DNA of 26,441 nucleotides from CAYNYM01 sp049366815. GTDB taxonomy: Bacteria > Desulfobacterota > DSM-4660 > Desulfatiglandales > HGW-15. Position 1 is the first letter of the stretch, and each line of letters starts with the position of its first letter. Below are positions 1 to 8,789 of this stretch, one piece after another. Position numbers and translations under genes: made by a program. The notes beneath the pieces are model-generated. The model was not told the DNA's origin, ran no database searches, and saw only the letters and a program-made list of their open reading frames with translations. The stretch covers positions 1 through 26,441 of the forward strand of contig JBMNCO010000178.1 in assembly GCA_049366815.1 (NCBI GenBank), written 5' to 3'.

Positions 1-1474
1 CGGGCGTCAGGACTAGGGCCACCACCACAGAGAGAAGCATGGAAGAAATGATGGTAACGGAAAACTGACGGTAGATAACCCCTGTGGACCCGCCGAAAAA
101 CGCCATGGGGCCGAACACCGCGGAGAGCACCAGCCCGATGCCGATCAACGCGCTAGTGATCTGGTCCATGGATTTTCGGGTGGCCTCTTTGGGGGGAAGC
201 CCTTCCTCGCTCATGATCCGCTCCACGTTTTCCACTACCACGATGGCGTCGTCTACCAGAAGTCCGATGGCCAGCACCATGGCAAACATGGTCAGCATAT
301 TGATGGAGAAGCCGAAAAGGCCCAGCACAGCGAATGTCCCCAGGATCACCACCGGCACTGCAATGGTCGGAATCAAGGTCGCGCGCATGTTTCCCATGAA
401 CAGATACATCACCAGAAAAACCAGGAGGATGGCCTCGAAAAGTGTCTTGACCACTTCCTCGATGGCCACCTTGACAAAGGGCGTGGTGTCATAGGGATAA
501 ACGACCTTCATACCCGTGGGGAAGAAAAGGCTCATCTCCTCCAATTTGTCCCTGATAGCATTGGCCGTATCCAAGGCATTGGCACCGGCTGCCTGCCGGA
601 TGGCCAGACCGGCGGAAGGCTTGTCATTGAAATGGCCTTCAATATCGTAAGATTCGGTTCCTAGTTCCGTACGAGCAACGTCTTTGATCCTCACCACGGA
701 CCCATCAGGGTTGGTGCGCAGCGGGATCGCAGCAAACTCATCGGGCGTTTTGAGCAGGCTCTGGACAATGATGGAGGCGTTCAACCGCTGCCCTTCCACC
801 GCAGGCGCCCCGCCGAACTGCCCTGCGGAAACCTCCACATTGTAGGCCTTAAGCGCCGTGATCACATCTTGAACCGTCATCTGGAATTCGGTCAACTTTT
901 CGGGCTCAATCCAGACTCGCATGGCGTACTGGGTGCCGAAAATCTCCACCTCACCCACACCAGGGACCCGGGATAGTACCTTCTCGAGACTGGACTGGGC
1001 ATAGTCCCGCAGATCATTCCCATCCATGCTCCCGTCTTCAGATATCAGGCCCACGACCATCAGGTAATTTCGGGTGGACTTGCTCACCTTCACGCCTTGT
1101 CGCTGCACCACCTCCGGGAGGCTTGCCATGGCGAGCTGGAGCTTGTTCTGTACCTGGGACCAAGCCATATCCGGATCGGTCCCAGGGGCAAAGGTCAACT
1201 CAACTCGGGAAGAACCGGACGAATCGCTGGTCGCAGAGAGATACAACATTTTGTCAAAGCCGGTCATCTTCTGCTCAATGAGCTGAGTCACGCTGTTTTC
1301 AACAGTCTCCGCCGATGCTCCAGGATAGAAGGCTTCGATGGCGATGGAAGGGGGGGCAATGGGAGGATACTGGGAAATAGGCAGATTATAGATCGCCAGC
1401 CCCCCAGCCGCCATCATGATGATGGCAATGACCCACGCGAAAACCGGGCGATCCAGGAAGAATCTCGATAACAT
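1..1474 (-). CDS. RND multidrug efflux inner-membrane transporter (AcrB/MexB, HAE1 type), partial
   Basis: The N-terminal 491 codons of a proton-driven RND pump that would export hydrophobic compounds through a tripartite AcrA-AcrB-TolC-like complex; the rest lies beyond the left edge. The product begins MLSRFFLDRPVFAWVIAI, the usual first transmembrane helix of this family. The periplasmic porter region follows, then the membrane block with GLLVDDAIVVVENVERIM, the TM4 segment carrying the paired Asp of the proton relay. The ATG at 1474 is preceded by GGAGG, which overlaps the stop codon of the fusion-protein gene 12 bp upstream, so the two are surely co-transcribed. No frameshift was seen in the visible part. 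The family call is firm; the substrate cannot be deduced. Confidence 0.95.
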   Translation of the reverse strand, partial: MLSRFFLDRPVFAWVIAIIMMAAGGLAIYNLPISQYPPIAPPSIAIEAFYPGASAETVENSVTQLIEQKMTGFDKMLYLSATSDSSGSSRVELTFAPGTDPDMAWSQVQNKLQLAMASLPEVVQRQGVKVSKSTRNYLMVVGLISEDGSMDGNDLRDYAQSSLEKVLSRVPGVGEVEIFGTQYAMRVWIEPEKLTEFQMTVQDVITALKAYNVEVSAGQFGGAPAVEGQRLNASIIVQSLLKTPDEFAAIPLRTNPDGSVVRIKDVARTELGTESYDIEGHFNDKPSAGLAIRQAAGANALDTANAIRDKLEEMSLFFPTGMKVVYPYDTTPFVKVAIEEVVKTLFEAILLVFLVMYLFMGNMRATLIPTIAVPVVILGTFAVLGLFGFSINMLTMFAMVLAIGLLVDDAIVVVENVERIMSEEGLPPKEATRKSMDQITSALIGIGLVLSAVFGPMAFFGGSTGVIYRQFSVTIISSMLLSVVVALVLTP

Positions 1475-1486
1475 CAGGCGCCTCCA

Positions 1487-2809
1487 TCACTTGGATTTTT
1501 CATTCTGCTGAACCAACTGCTCATGTTTCACTTCTTCTTTTTTCTCTTCTTCATAGGAGACCGCCTTTACGGAAGAGCCGGGCCGTACCCTTTGCATTCC
1601 CTCCACAATGACCCGATCCCCGGCTACCAGACCCTCGGACACAAGCCATTTGTCGCCAATTGCCCGATCAAGCGTGAGCATCCGCTGCTGGACCTTGTCC
1701 CCGGTGTCCACGATCAGTGCGAGGGGTTTTCCCTTGGCATCACGGGACACAGCCTGTTGAGGAATCAAGATAGCCTGATCGCTGACGCCCTCCTTCACCA
1801 CCGCTCGGACGAACATGCCCGGCAGCAAAACGCCTTCGGGGTTGGGAAAGACAACCCGCAGGATCACGGAACCCGTAGTCGGGTCCACCGTTACATCGCG
1901 AAATTGAAGGTCCCCTTCCAGGGGATATTCCATATTGTCTTCCAAGACGAGGCCGACCCTGTTTTGGCCCTTTCCATTCTGATTCAGGCGTCCGCTGTTC
2001 AGGCTGCGTTTCAGGCGCAACAGTTCAGAGGTGGATTGGGGCACATCCACGTAAACCGGGTCCATTTGTTGAATGGTCGCCAGCGCTGTGGGCTGATAAG
2101 CCGTCACGATGGCCCCGTCTGTCACACTGGATTTGCCGATGCGCCCTGAGATGGGTGCTGTAATTTTCGTGTAGCCCAGATTGATACGAGCCAAATCCAG
2201 GGCTGCTTTGGCCTGCTGGATGGCGGCCTCTGCCGCTGCGACCGCTTTTCGGCTGCTCTCCACCTGTGCCTCGGCGGCCCGTAGCCCCGCCTCGGCCACT
2301 TCGGCCTCGGTTACGGCCTGGTCGTGCTGGCTGGCGGATACGGCGCTGTCCTTGAACAACGCTTCAAAACGTCCGAGGTCAGTCCGGGCAAGTTCCAGGA
2401 TGGCCTCCTGCCGAGTGACCTCCGCCATACTCGCTCCCAGAGCCGCCCGGGCCCGTTCCGCGCTCTTCTGCATGGAGGCGAGGTTTGCCTCAGCATTGTC
2501 GAGCGCAGCCTGAAAAGGGGCAGGATCGATCTGATAGAGAACCTGCCCGGCCTTGATATCTGAGCCCTCCGTAAACAGACGTTTCTGGATAAGGCCGTTG
2601 ACTTGGGGACGGATTTCCGCGACCAGATAGGGTGACGTGCGGCCCGGCAACTCCGTTGTCAACACGACGGACTGCGCCGATACCGTCACTGTGGCCACCT
2701 CCGGGACAGAGGGAGGCGGCTGAGAATGTGTCGGACTGTCACAACCGGCCAGCATCAGGCCCCCGGTGAGAATGCCGATGGCGACAATGAACTTAACCCT
2801 ATTCTTCAT
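1487..2809 (-). CDS. RND efflux periplasmic adaptor (membrane fusion) lipoprotein, AcrA/MexA type
   Basis: 440-aa adaptor joining the RND pump to an outer-membrane channel. Residues 1-23 form a lipoprotein signal with the lipobox LAGC (Cys23), so it should be lipid-anchored in the periplasm. The usual order is visible: a biotinyl-lipoyl half (GRTSPYLVAEIRPQVNGLI), a long Ala/Glu-rich alpha-hairpin at about 100-210, the second lipoyl half (ITAPISGRIGKSSVTDGA), then beta-barrel and membrane-proximal domains (GMFVRAVVKEGV). The tail is charged (EEEKKEEVKHEQ). The ATG at 2809 has AAGGAG 8-9 nt upstream. It overlaps the end of the small upstream gene and lies 12 bp before the pump gene. No outer-membrane factor gene is visible in the window; it may lie beyond the pump. 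Confidence 0.95.
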   Translation of the reverse strand: MKNRVKFIVAIGILTGGLMLAGCDSPTHSQPPPSVPEVATVTVSAQSVVLTTELPGRTSPYLVAEIRPQVNGLIQKRLFTEGSDIKAGQVLYQIDPAPFQAALDNAEANLASMQKSAERARAALGASMAEVTRQEAILELARTDLGRFEALFKDSAVSASQHDQAVTEAEVAEAGLRAAEAQVESSRKAVAAAEAAIQQAKAALDLARINLGYTKITAPISGRIGKSSVTDGAIVTAYQPTALATIQQMDPVYVDVPQSTSELLRLKRSLNSGRLNQNGKGQNRVGLVLEDNMEYPLEGDLQFRDVTVDPTTGSVILRVVFPNPEGVLLPGMFVRAVVKEGVSDQAILIPQQAVSRDAKGKPLALIVDTGDKVQQRMLTLDRAIGDKWLVSEGLVAGDRVIVEGMQRVRPGSSVKAVSYEEEKKEEVKHEQLVQQNEKSK

Positions 2810-3116
2810 GTTTGGTTCTCCTTCCCTTCAAAGGTGCACTGCCCTCATGCACCCAGACGGAATGATTGATTTGACCGAATTCCGAAAACGCCGCGGCCAG
2901 TTGCAAACCCAGCGGACTCTTGCTCTTCCCGGCGACGTTACCGTTCCAGTGGATGAAAAGGCAAAAGTCATTGGCCAGGGAAACGTCTCGGAATAGGACG
3001 ATGTCCCTGAGACTTTTTTCCCGGCCAGGCATGCCAAGTTGCTGAAATGCAGCAGTGGCCGCTTCCCTTTCCGCTTGCGAGTATGTTCGCAAGTGTATGG
3101 TCTCTATCCAGCCCAT
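2799..3116 (-). CDS. Small conserved-looking protein, first gene of the efflux operon
   Basis: 105-aa soluble protein, no signal peptide or membrane segment. I start it at the ATG at 3116 (MGWIETIHLRTYS) because AGGAAGG lies 5 nt upstream; the ATG 18 nt earlier has its purine run directly against it. The middle reads NDFCLFIHWN and GLQLAAAFSEFGQINHSVWV, a compact alpha/beta pattern that recalls small ferredoxin-fold monooxygenase-like proteins, though I see no diagnostic motif. Its last 11 bp overlap the start of the adaptor gene, so translation is probably coupled. A role linked to the efflux substrate is inference from position only. Confidence 0.7.
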   Translation of the reverse strand: MGWIETIHLRTYSQAEREAATAAFQQLGMPGREKSLRDIVLFRDVSLANDFCLFIHWNGNVAGKSKSPLGLQLAAAFSEFGQINHSVWVHEGSAPLKGRRTKHEE

Positions 3117-3310
3117 GGGTGCCTTCCTTTCCATTCTCCTGACGAAATGGATCTGTATATATCCACAGGGACATCAGCCAGAATCGTGCCAACAAATATT
3201 TTCATTAAAATCAAGATGTTATTAAAGAGATGAAAACATACTGTCATATTGAAAAGTTTTTTCTCTATATTTAGCAAAAGCGTGTTATTTCGCGAAAAAT
3301 ATATCGGGCC

Positions 3311-3693
3311 TTCAGAAGAGCAAACAAAAGCCTTTACGACATATGTCGCCGACGGATCAGTGATATCCTTGGAAAATTATGCCAGCATAAAGAGGTGACG
3401 ATGGAGAAGATCACGCGATGCCGAACCATATCCATCTGCTTTTGAGTGTTCCCCCGAGGTACAGTGTGGAAAGGTCAATAGGCTGCTTGAAATCAAGTAG
3501 TGTTATTCAAGCCCACGGTCAGTTATTGAAAACGAAAAAGACACTATTTAGTCGCTCATTTTTATCGCTGAGCTATTAAGGCAGCACAGTTGATTTTGAT
3601 GATCATCGGATCAAACAACATATCCGGGAACAGGAAAATATGCAAAACAACCAAGTGCAACTAGAACTCTATTTTATTAATGGCGCGGGTTAG
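3311..3693 (+). pseudogene. tnpA: Degenerate IS200/IS605-type transposase (tnpA, Y1 family) remnant
   Basis: From 3418 the frame reads MPNHIHLLLSVPPRYSVER, matching the HUH core region of IS200-type Y1 transposases (usually xDHVHLLVSIPPKYSV). It continues through a CLKSSSVIQ stretch and meets TAA at 3577. The same frame goes on as GSTVDFDDHRIKQHIREQE up to a stop at 3691, which is the family's C-terminal pattern. Upstream, in another frame from about 3311, a stretch reading DICRRRISDILGKLCQ resembles the preceding helix, so there is also a frameshift. The segment that normally holds the catalytic Tyr region is garbled. Intact members are about 130-150 aa. No ends or hairpins could be fixed. 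It is a dead mobile-element fragment. Confidence 0.75.
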
Positions 3694-4007
3694 GAGATTT
3701 TGGAATGACAGCAGTTCTATTAGTAGTCGTTGCGTCTTTCAAATATGAAAGTCCAGCATGTGGTATTGTGGACAATTATCACAAAAGATGAAAAACCTTA
3801 ATTTTGGATGAAAATGATTTTTCCGTCCGGCGATCCTTAGGAGACGGCGGGCAAATCGTTTATTAAGAAACCTGAAAATCTCCTTCGGTCTTAACGACTG
3901 GTGAGCTTTGGTCAATGACACTGTTGATCTCTTTAATTCACTCTCTTTAAACATTGCTGTCCAAGATAAATTGAAATTACCGTTTAGGGATTTATAAAAT
4001 TAGTTAC
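3694..4007. other. Intergenic stretch between two dead insertion sequences
   Basis: AT-rich sequence of just over 300 bp. A 71-codon minus-strand frame (3739-3954) is open, but it is basic, of skewed composition, has no convincing ribosome site and matches nothing I recognise. I see no RNA gene, hairpin terminator or promoter I would defend. It probably consists of insertion-sequence flanks and decay. Confidence 0.4.
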
Positions 4008-5270
4008 TTACAGCAAAAAAGCACCCAATTTTGGATTCAGGTTACTGAAGCAGAAATGTGCTGTCCAAATCCGGGAAGTAGAAATGAATATTGGACAGGT
4101 CCGGGTTGGATTGGCAAAACATCAAAGGGTCTGTCAATCCATTGCCATAAGTCACGGTAAGTAAACAAGTTCCATCGTAAAAACGCTACAAGGTTGGAAA
4201 GGGACCAGCCAAATTTCGATTTGAACTGAAGGTATTTGATGAGCAGAATGGCAATCAGTGCTGTCCAAATTTGAATATGTAAGGCATTTTCACTGGTTCC
4301 TACAAGTGTCTTGATTTTCAGGTTTTGTTTTATGGCTTTGAAAAAAGCTCAATCTGCCATCGATCCTTGTAAATGGCCGATATGGTCGTCGGTCCGAATT
4401 CAGAGTGATTTGCAAGGAGGACTATCTCGCGTTCCTCTGTAGGGTCCCATACGACCACCCTTCGAAGGACATGAGGGCAGTTCTTCCTGGCATAAAATCC
4501 GGTAAACCGGATCAATTGGTCATCAAGGATGTTGCGATTTATCGGAAGATCACGGCTTTCCAGGATCTCATAGTCAGCGTTTTCCTTTAACCGGGTGACA
4601 AAAAAGATCCCACTTTCGGTCCAGTGAGCAAAAAGCTTGTAGTCATTGTAGCCGCGATCTATTGCCACGAAAGATCCCCGCGCTAAGGGCACCTTGCGGG
4701 CGATTGTCACATCGTGCTTTTTCCCGTTGGAGATATAGGCATATGTGGGAAGGTAGCCGTCATGATCCAATAAGAGGTGCAATTTGACAGCCCCTTTCGT
4801 TCGACGGAATTTCGCCCAGGGGAAAAGCTTCAGGCACAGAGAGATGGTGGAGCTATCCAAGGACAGCAACTTGTTTTTGAAACGGAATTTTTTCTCCGGG
4901 GCCGCCAGCACATATGCAGAGTATCGTAAAAGAGGTCCTGGAACATCTCCCAAGGTCTATGGGCGTTTGCATAGGAAAGGGTAGATTTGTTTGGTGCCTG
5001 TGTCATTCCAAGGTGGCGAAGCCTGCCTATACAACAGGACAACCCTCCACAAATCTCTCGCAGGCTTCTGGCCTGCGCTAACTGACAAAATAGCATGGCC
5101 ATAAAATGATCCCAGGAACTGAATCCTTTCGAGTGACGCTCCGCCTTATGCGCAACGACCAGAGAAATGAATTGTCGACGGCTAAAAAGACCAACCAGTT
5201 GACTAAACAGGCTTGCATAACGTACCATGCCTCTGTCCTCCTTCAAGTGGGATTCTGTTTTTTGGGCTAA
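4008..5270. mobile_element. Probable extent of the dead IS4-type element
   Basis: The limits are only a guess from a weak inverted match: TTACAGCAAAAAAGCAC reading in from the left (4008) and TTAGCCCAAAAAACAG reading in from the right (to 5270). These share TTA, a C and an A-run. Their spacing gives about 1.26 kb, normal for one IS4 transposase. No target-site duplication is obvious, so the true ends may differ by tens of bases. Confidence 0.35.
4037..5228 (-). pseudogene. IS4-type (DDE) transposase, inactivated by two frameshifts
   Basis: Three frames join into one transposase of about 395 aa. The N-terminal part starts at ATG 5228 (MVRYASLFSQLVGLFSRRQF) with AAGGAGG 9 nt upstream. It shifts frame near 4910 into KFRFKNKLLSLDSSTISLCL, then KGAVKLHLLLDHDGYLPTY, FVAIDRGYND and IYKDRWQIELF. 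After that a run of six T (minus strand, 4341-4346) lacks one base; restoring it gives FKAIKQNLKIKTLVGTSENA through to the TGA at 4037-4039. DDE landmarks are visible: LDSSTI (first Asp), DRGY (second Asp) and the YxxRWQIE block with the Glu. The family is IS4 with an N-terminal dimerisation domain. As sequenced it cannot make a full transposase. Confidence 0.9.
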
Positions 5271-5435
5271 AACTGCAGTCTCCTATTTGGAGGACATTTG
5301 CAACTCCTCACTTCAAAAACCTATTTTGGATAAGAGTGATCTTAATGGATTCTTCATTTCAAAGTACTGTGTATGAGACACCATTCCGAACAAAATTCGT
5401 GAAGGACATCAAGCTTAGATGAGAGGTACGGTTGG

Positions 5436-6023
5436 ATGATAGAGGATCGAGAGGGTAATCCCAGGGACAAGGTTGTGATTTACCCCCCAAGGACTGTCTG
5501 GAAGGCCCATGTGACCCTGGAAAATGATTCTATCATCAAGGATTACGGTTCCAGTCCCCTGATCCCAAAAATCTTTGGGAGGCTCTGCATCAGTTGGGAG
5601 GAGGCGGCCCTGAAAAGACTTAAAGGGATCGAAGGCATTCCACTGCTGCAAGACAGGCCCACCCCTTACTCATTGAGGCTTCAGGTCCTTCCGGGTGTGC
5701 CTTTGGCCGAACTCAAGAAAGGGGACTTGACAGAGGCCTTTTTAAAACGGCTGATCTCCCTCTTTGAACGCATTCACGCCGCAGGTGTCGCACACGGAGA
5801 CGCCCACCAGAGAAACATCCTAATGCATGATCAACGGCCTTATCTCATTGATTTTTCTACTGCCATAGTGAAAGGCCGATGGCCCGTCATCAGCAATTAT
5901 ATATTCAAACGTTTCGTTCTCCTTGATCTGGAGAGGATATATAAGGTAAGAAAAAAATTTTTCGAGGATACAGATCCCCCAAAGATGTTTTTGTTGTATA
6001 GACTCGTAAGGAGGTTTAAATGA
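5436..6023 (+). CDS. LPS-kinase-like (WaaP/KdkA/RIO-type) protein kinase fold
   Basis: 195-aa cytoplasmic protein with the compact kinase signature used to phosphorylate Kdo/heptose of the LPS inner core. The catalytic loop is HGDAHQRNIL (about residue 125, HxDxxxxN) and the metal-binding segment is YLIDFSTA. A Lys in SIIKDYGSS is a candidate ATP-binding lysine. No clear glycine loop is seen, as is common in this group. The start ATG has GAGAGG about 9 nt upstream. Its stop overlaps the next start as ATGA, so it is co-translated with the methyltransferase-like gene. LPS core modification is the family expectation; a small-molecule or protein substrate is possible. Confidence 0.8.
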   Translation: MIEDREGNPRDKVVIYPPRTVWKAHVTLENDSIIKDYGSSPLIPKIFGRLCISWEEAALKRLKGIEGIPLLQDRPTPYSLRLQVLPGVPLAELKKGDLTEAFLKRLISLFERIHAAGVAHGDAHQRNILMHDQRPYLIDFSTAIVKGRWPVISNYIFKRFVLLDLERIYKVRKKFFEDTDPPKMFLLYRLVRRFK

Positions 6024-6562
6024 AGGGAAGGCTTTTGCAGGCAATACCGATTGTATCGGCTGCTCTTCTGGTAGTCATCCTGGCACGGCCCAATATCTTC
6101 TCTCTGGTGGCCGGGGGCATCCTTGTTATGGCCGGTGAGGCTGTCCGCATTTGGGCATGTGGTCATCTTGTGAGGAATAAGGAGGTCACGACCTCGGGGC
6201 CATACGCCTATATCCGAGACCCACTTTATTTGGGAAGGTTTTTCCTGTTGGTCGGATTTTGTGTGATGGGTTGGGGATATAATTGGATCCTTCTCGCCAT
6301 TGGGCTGGGGGTATTCTTCGTGAGATATATGCCCAGGAAGCACCGAAAGGAAATGGCCAGATTAAGAGATCTTTTCGGCGAAGAATACACACGATACGCG
6401 GCCAGCATACGCAGTCTGATCCCCCGCCTCCGTCCTTACGACCACGCCCGGAAGAGGGCCTGGAGCTTTAGGCTCTTTTGGGACGAAAACAGAGAGCAGT
6501 ACCTTCTCTCAGGCGTCATCCTGCTTTTCCTCGTATTGATAGGGAGCTATTTCTGCCACTAG
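6020..6562 (+). CDS. Isoprenylcysteine carboxyl methyltransferase (ICMT/PEMT)-like membrane protein
   Basis: 180-aa integral membrane protein with about four to five hydrophobic segments. The core signature of the ICMT/PEMT superfamily is present: TSGPYAYIRDPLYLGRF, a second membrane hairpin, then RLRDLFGEEYTRYAASI. In known members these form the SAM-binding site. An extra C-terminal helix (YLLSGVILLFLVLIG) follows. The gene has AGGAGG just upstream and a 4-bp overlap with the kinase-like gene, so they form a two-gene operon. In bacteria such proteins methylate diverse lipids or small molecules rather than prenylated proteins; pairing with an LPS-kinase-like partner suggests envelope lipid or sugar modification (inference). 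Confidence 0.85.
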   Translation: MKGRLLQAIPIVSAALLVVILARPNIFSLVAGGILVMAGEAVRIWACGHLVRNKEVTTSGPYAYIRDPLYLGRFFLLVGFCVMGWGYNWILLAIGLGVFFVRYMPRKHRKEMARLRDLFGEEYTRYAASIRSLIPRLRPYDHARKRAWSFRLFWDENREQYLLSGVILLFLVLIGSYFCH

Positions 6563-6826
6563 CACGCCGGTCAATGGGCCTATTGGGTCAACCAAAGGTG
6601 TCCAACGCAAAATCATTTCATATTTCCTCTGCCATTAAATCATAAACTCAGTGATGCAAGACAATTAGGTTTACATTGAATTTCCCGCCAAAATGGCGGC
6701 ATATTCAATTTTGGACAGGGATGCTCTTTAACGTAAGTTAATCAAAAATTTCAGGCTCCAATTCCAGGAGATAAACTTTGGTTTAATAATTGCTGATAAG
6801 GTAAGGAACAACCGATCTTTTCCCGT

Positions 6827-7127
6827 TCACCTCAACGTTTCAGCGTTGGAGTTCAGCCTCTGCGGCATTAACCGCGAGCATTTGAAAATTTCCGTCCTTC
6901 TTGCTCCCAACGTAAGGTTAATCACCTGTTTCTAAATTTCTTCCACTGAAAAAATTGTTTTCTGCCACCTGGAAATTCCCGAATCCACCTAAAAGCAAAT
7001 TATTCCCGGACTCCAGTTCATTTTTGACGATCTCCAGGGTGGTCTCAATAAGTTCTTCAGATCGATCCATCAAGTAGGCGTATTGATCAGGGATGTTTTC
7101 TGAAATTCCAACTTTGTTAAGACTCAT
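6827..7127 (-). pseudogene. Frameshifted IHF-alpha/HU-family DNA-binding protein gene
   Basis: The frame from ATG 7127 gives 69 residues: an IHF-like N-terminus, a helix pair, LLLGGFGNFQV and SGRNLETGD, then TAA at 6918. The family needs about 90-100 residues. In the next frame the missing C-terminus is readable: INLTLGARRTEIFKCS and LMPQRLNSNAETLR, ending at TGA 6827-6829. One small indel at the end of ETG therefore broke the gene. The arm tip reads RNL where IHF/HU proteins have RNP, so the intercalating proline is also gone. It lies 78 bp downstream of the sigma-54 activator on the same strand and is probably in its transcript. Confidence 0.8.
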
Positions 7128-7205
7128 GACGGAGAATCCCTTTCTCGGTTGATGGTAGATTTTTTATCTCAGGGGTATCTGGACCCGACAATAAAATATA
7201 CTTCA

Positions 7206-8789
7206 CTAATCCGAACGGTTTCCGTATTTGAAGGGGATACCTAATTTTTTCATTTTGCTCCTTAGAGTGCTCGCATTGACCCCGAGTAATTTCGCGGCAC
7301 CTCCGGGGCCGCTGATCTTCCCCATAGTCTTTTTCAGGCTTTTCCTGATGTGCCTTTCAGTCATCTCATCAAGGGTATAGAGTCCGTCCTCATTTGGCTC
7401 AGCATGCAAAGATCTCTTGTTATTCGACGGCGGAAAGATATTATCAAATCTAAGGGGTTCGGCATCCTTTGTCCCCATCCTTTGGATCAGGGCCCTTTCA
7501 ATAACGTTTTCAAGTTCCCGCACATTACCCGGCCAGTTGTAAGATCGAAGGAACCGAAGGGCCTCCGGGGCCAGGAGCGGTGTCTCTGGTAACCGCATTT
7601 TTCTCGATTTATTTTCAAGAAAATAATACGCCAAGGTCGGTATATCCTCTTGTCTCTCTCTCAAAGGCGGAATAACAATAGGAAAAACGTTGAGTCTAAA
7701 GAAGAGATCTTGCCTGAACTCCTTTGTCATTACCATGGTTTCCAGATCCCGGTTGGTCGCAGCGATCACGCGGATATCAATAGGGATGGACCGCGTACCT
7801 CCCACCCGTTCTATCTCCTTGTTCTGGAGCACCCTCAGGAGTCTTACTTGGGCACTGAGAGGCAACTCTCCGATTTCATCAAGAAAAATGATCCCTCCGG
7901 TGGCCCGTTCGAAACGGCCCCTCTTCTGTGTGATCGCCCCGGTAAAGGCCCCTTTTTCGTGTCCGAAGAGTTCGCTGTCCAGCAGGGTTTCAGGGATGGC
8001 TCCGCAATTGACCTTGATGAGGGGGCCATCTCTCCTCTGCGACATGGCATGAATTGCATTGGCGAGGATTTCTTTCCCAACTCCGGTCTCCCCCAACAGC
8101 AGGACAGGACTTTCCGTGGGCGCCACACGTTTAATCATATCCATAACGTCCTTCAAGCCGTCGTCTTTGCCGACGATCTCACTGCCGACCGTCTGTTTGA
8201 GTTCTTCCTGCAAAAAGTGCTTATCGTCGGCCAGCATATCCTTCAATCGGAGGACCTTTTGATGTTCCAATGCGCTGGAAACGGCAATGGCAAAGAGATC
8301 ATGTAGCGATTTGAGTAAATAGGCATGTCGCTCATCATATGGATCTCCTCTGAATGACATAAGACTTAGATCTGCCAACCGCTTACCTTCTACGGAAAGA
8401 AGTATACGTATAATATTAACGTCAGTTAAATTGGACTCTCCGGGAAAACTGCTTTTTTTGGCCAGACTGCTCAGGTCCTGGTGTTCGTATATTCTGACTT
8501 CCGGATCGGCAAAGGAATTAAAGTTCTTTTCAAACTTTTCTATCTCTTTCTTACTCAAGGGAATAGGCGGTTCGGACTCACCTTCCCGTATTCCATCGAC
8601 CGTAGCCAAGGCGATGCCTTTGATAAGATGCATTTCCGGTTCATAGATCGAAAGGGCTATCGAATCCGAAGGCATGACCGTCCTCAAATAGAGCAAAGTA
8701 CGCTGCAGAGCCTTGCCGAGGCTCAAGCTGCTACAAATCCGCTTGGACGCTTCTTTAAAGAATTCATTTTCATCAATTTTCATGACCAT
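7206..8789 (-). CDS. Sigma-54-dependent transcriptional activator (GAF-AAA+-Fis HTH)
   Basis: 527-aa enhancer-binding protein that would remodel sigma-54 RNA polymerase. Residues 1-175 form a GAF-like sensory domain with no receiver Asp pocket, so a bound ligand rather than phosphorylation is likely. The AAA+ domain has Walker A GETGVGKE (233-240), the sigma-54 loop GAFTGA (280-285), Walker B IIFLDE (300-305) and FRLNVF followed by PPLRER. The Fis-type HTH is GGAAKLLGVNASTLRSKMKK (496-515). Length and order match FhlA/NorR-like activators. The start is ATG 8789, with a second ATG two codons in. It diverges from two genes that carry sigma-54 promoters and is the obvious candidate for controlling them. 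Confidence 0.95.
   Translation of the reverse strand: MVMKIDENEFFKEASKRICSSLSLGKALQRTLLYLRTVMPSDSIALSIYEPEMHLIKGIALATVDGIREGESEPPIPLSKKEIEKFEKNFNSFADPEVRIYEHQDLSSLAKKSSFPGESNLTDVNIIRILLSVEGKRLADLSLMSFRGDPYDERHAYLLKSLHDLFAIAVSSALEHQKVLRLKDMLADDKHFLQEELKQTVGSEIVGKDDGLKDVMDMIKRVAPTESPVLLLGETGVGKEILANAIHAMSQRRDGPLIKVNCGAIPETLLDSELFGHEKGAFTGAITQKRGRFERATGGIIFLDEIGELPLSAQVRLLRVLQNKEIERVGGTRSIPIDIRVIAATNRDLETMVMTKEFRQDLFFRLNVFPIVIPPLRERQEDIPTLAYYFLENKSRKMRLPETPLLAPEALRFLRSYNWPGNVRELENVIERALIQRMGTKDAEPLRFDNIFPPSNNKRSLHAEPNEDGLYTLDEMTERHIRKSLKKTMGKISGPGGAAKLLGVNASTLRSKMKKLGIPFKYGNRSD

Noticed and set aside
84..2563. Several plus-strand open frames of 79-208 codons across the efflux genes
   Set aside because: They are antisense shadows of the RND pump and adaptor, whose minus-strand motifs are unmistakable.
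3739..3954. 71-codon minus-strand frame between the two dead IS elements
   Set aside because: Basic, skewed composition, no ribosome site, no family resemblance.
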